This document shows, piece after piece, positions 63,462 to 64,000 of a stretch of DNA of 64,000 bases. Made by a program: the position numbers and the translations under genes. The notes under the pieces were generated by a model that did not search any database, was not told the DNA's origin, and saw nothing but the letters and a program-made list of their open reading frames with translations. The DNA is from an uncultured Clostridia bacterium. Its GTDB lineage: Bacteria > Bacillota > Clostridia > Peptostreptococcales > Acidaminobacteraceae. The stretch covers positions 62,001 through 126,000 of the forward strand of contig CAKMJV010000008.1 in assembly GCA_927417275.1 (NCBI GenBank), in the 5' to 3' direction. How positions within the stretch are numbered: the first letter of the stretch is position 1; each line of letters begins with the position of its first letter.

Positions 63462-64000
63462 ATGTTAAATATTTATGTGATTCGTCACGGACAAACACAA
63501 TGGAACAGAGAAAGAAGATTTCAGGGATGGCTCGATTCCCCGCTGACAGAAGAAGGCATCACACGTGTTCTCGCATTAAAAGAGGAACTCAGTAACGTTT
63601 GTTTTGATGCAGTTTGGGTTTCCACAAGCCCTAGAGCCATAAAAACAGCACAACTCATCGTGGGAGAAGCGCATCCTAATTTTAATTTAGACACGCGTTT
63701 GATGGAAATGCGGCTAGGGGCATGGCAAGGGAAGACGCATGATGAAGTAGAAAAAGCATATCCCGAGGCAATACGAGCCTTTTATGAAACACCTGAGTCC
63801 TTTGAACTGGAAGATTCTGAAACCTATCAACAGATATACGATCGCACGGGATCTTTTGTTCGAGATCTTGTGAAGGATTATAACCGAGAAAACGAGATTT
63901 CAAATGTATTAATCGTCACGCATGGCCTAACTTTGATGATGCTTAAATTATATTTTAAAGGGAAGCACATAGACGCGATTGTACAGGAAAGCGTTTCACC
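63462..64000 (+). CDS. Histidine phosphatase family protein, cut by the window end
   Basis: A phosphoglycerate mutase-like phosphatase. The RHG catalytic motif is R8-H9-G10 (VIRHGQTQWN), followed by SPRAIKTAQ and, near the end, VTHGLTLM with the second catalytic His. About 179 residues are visible and no stop codon is reached, so the C-terminus is missing. The start follows GGGAGAAGG by 1-3 nt. Substrate unknown; cobalamin phosphatase CobC and general GpmB-like phosphatases are both possible. Confidence 0.88.
   Translation, partial: MLNIYVIRHGQTQWNRERRFQGWLDSPLTEEGITRVLALKEELSNVCFDAVWVSTSPRAIKTAQLIVGEAHPNFNLDTRLMEMRLGAWQGKTHDEVEKAYPEAIRAFYETPESFELEDSETYQQIYDRTGSFVRDLVKDYNRENEISNVLIVTHGLTLMMLKLYFKGKHIDAIVQESVS

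Noticed and set aside
63272-63595. 107-residue open frame across the intergenic element and the phosphatase start
   Set aside because: It runs through the hairpins and terminator, has no ribosome site, and the real gene from 63462 is in another frame.
1-64000. CRISPR arrays, insertion sequences, tRNA and rRNA genes
   Set aside because: Reading both strands I saw no regularly spaced repeats, transposase genes, cloverleaf sequences or rRNA signatures; a tRNAscan or Rfam search was not possible.

Overview
The window is 64 kb of a compact, AT-rich chromosome of the low-G+C Gram-positive type. Gene content and order point to an anaerobe of the class Clostridia (Bacillota): a T-box leader on alaS, an ireB/ruvX/DUF1292/fur cluster, efp to asp23, nusB-xseA-xseB-ispA-dxs-tlyA-argR-recN in the usual clostridial order, ispH next to rpsA, and a four-subunit ferredoxin-dependent 2-oxoacid oxidoreductase. 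The genus cannot be decided from the sequence alone. The sporulation genes that normally sit at several of these conserved junctions (spoIIIA after efp, spoIVB-spo0A after recN, the sigF operon after the nucleoside phosphorylases) are absent here, so a non-sporulating lineage is likely. No mobile element, CRISPR array, rRNA or tRNA was seen.

Layout. 0.1-2.4 kb: two response regulators, one with an HDOD output and one with a kinase-like but degenerate output. 2.4-5.5 kb: an orphan clostridial protein, a GntR regulator with rarA, and a small membrane protein. 5.6-9.7 kb: a type IV pilus operon (pilC, one pilin-like gene, two prepilins, a PilX-like protein, pilT), followed by a secreted transglutaminase-like protein and a DJ-1 family protein. 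12.1-14.3 kb: iscR-iscS-iscU. 14.3-19.8 kb: T-box, alaS, ireB, an aldo/keto reductase-ferredoxin, ruvX, DUF1292 and fur. 19.9-27.4 kb: RNase J, mltG, O-methyltransferase, U32 peptidase, udk, mgsA, a PilT paralogue that has lost its catalytic residues, and aroK. 27.5-39.3 kb: efp through recN, covering translation factors, DNA repair, isoprenoid synthesis and arginine regulation, with a split chromate-type transporter inserted before argR. 39.3-47.8 kb: a diguanylate cyclase, xerD, a nucleoside catabolism operon (deoB-punA-pdp), a CCA-adding type nucleotidyltransferase, scpA-scpB and an acetyltransferase. 48.0-50.7 kb: korDABC. 50.8-55.9 kb: an RpiR regulator, cmk, plsC, ispH, rpsA and cheR. 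55.9-64 kb: pepF, an anion permease with RCK domains, a HerA-like ATPase, an HD-domain c-di-GMP phosphodiesterase-like protein, a DUF975 membrane protein, a structured intergenic repeat element and a histidine phosphatase cut by the window end.

How the parts fit. Most of the window is housekeeping, packed with 1-25 nt overlaps and strong GGAGG-type ribosome sites, with clear intrinsic terminators between units. Surface motility and signalling form a thread through it: the pilus operon, a second PilT-like protein, a diguanylate cyclase, an HDOD regulator, an HD-GYP-like protein and a lone cheR. I found no wholly new system. The most unusual items are the catalytically dead PilT paralogue, the ispH/rpsA junction that one base in a T7 run would turn into a fusion, the structured element before the last gene, and the strong dyads around the kor promoter.
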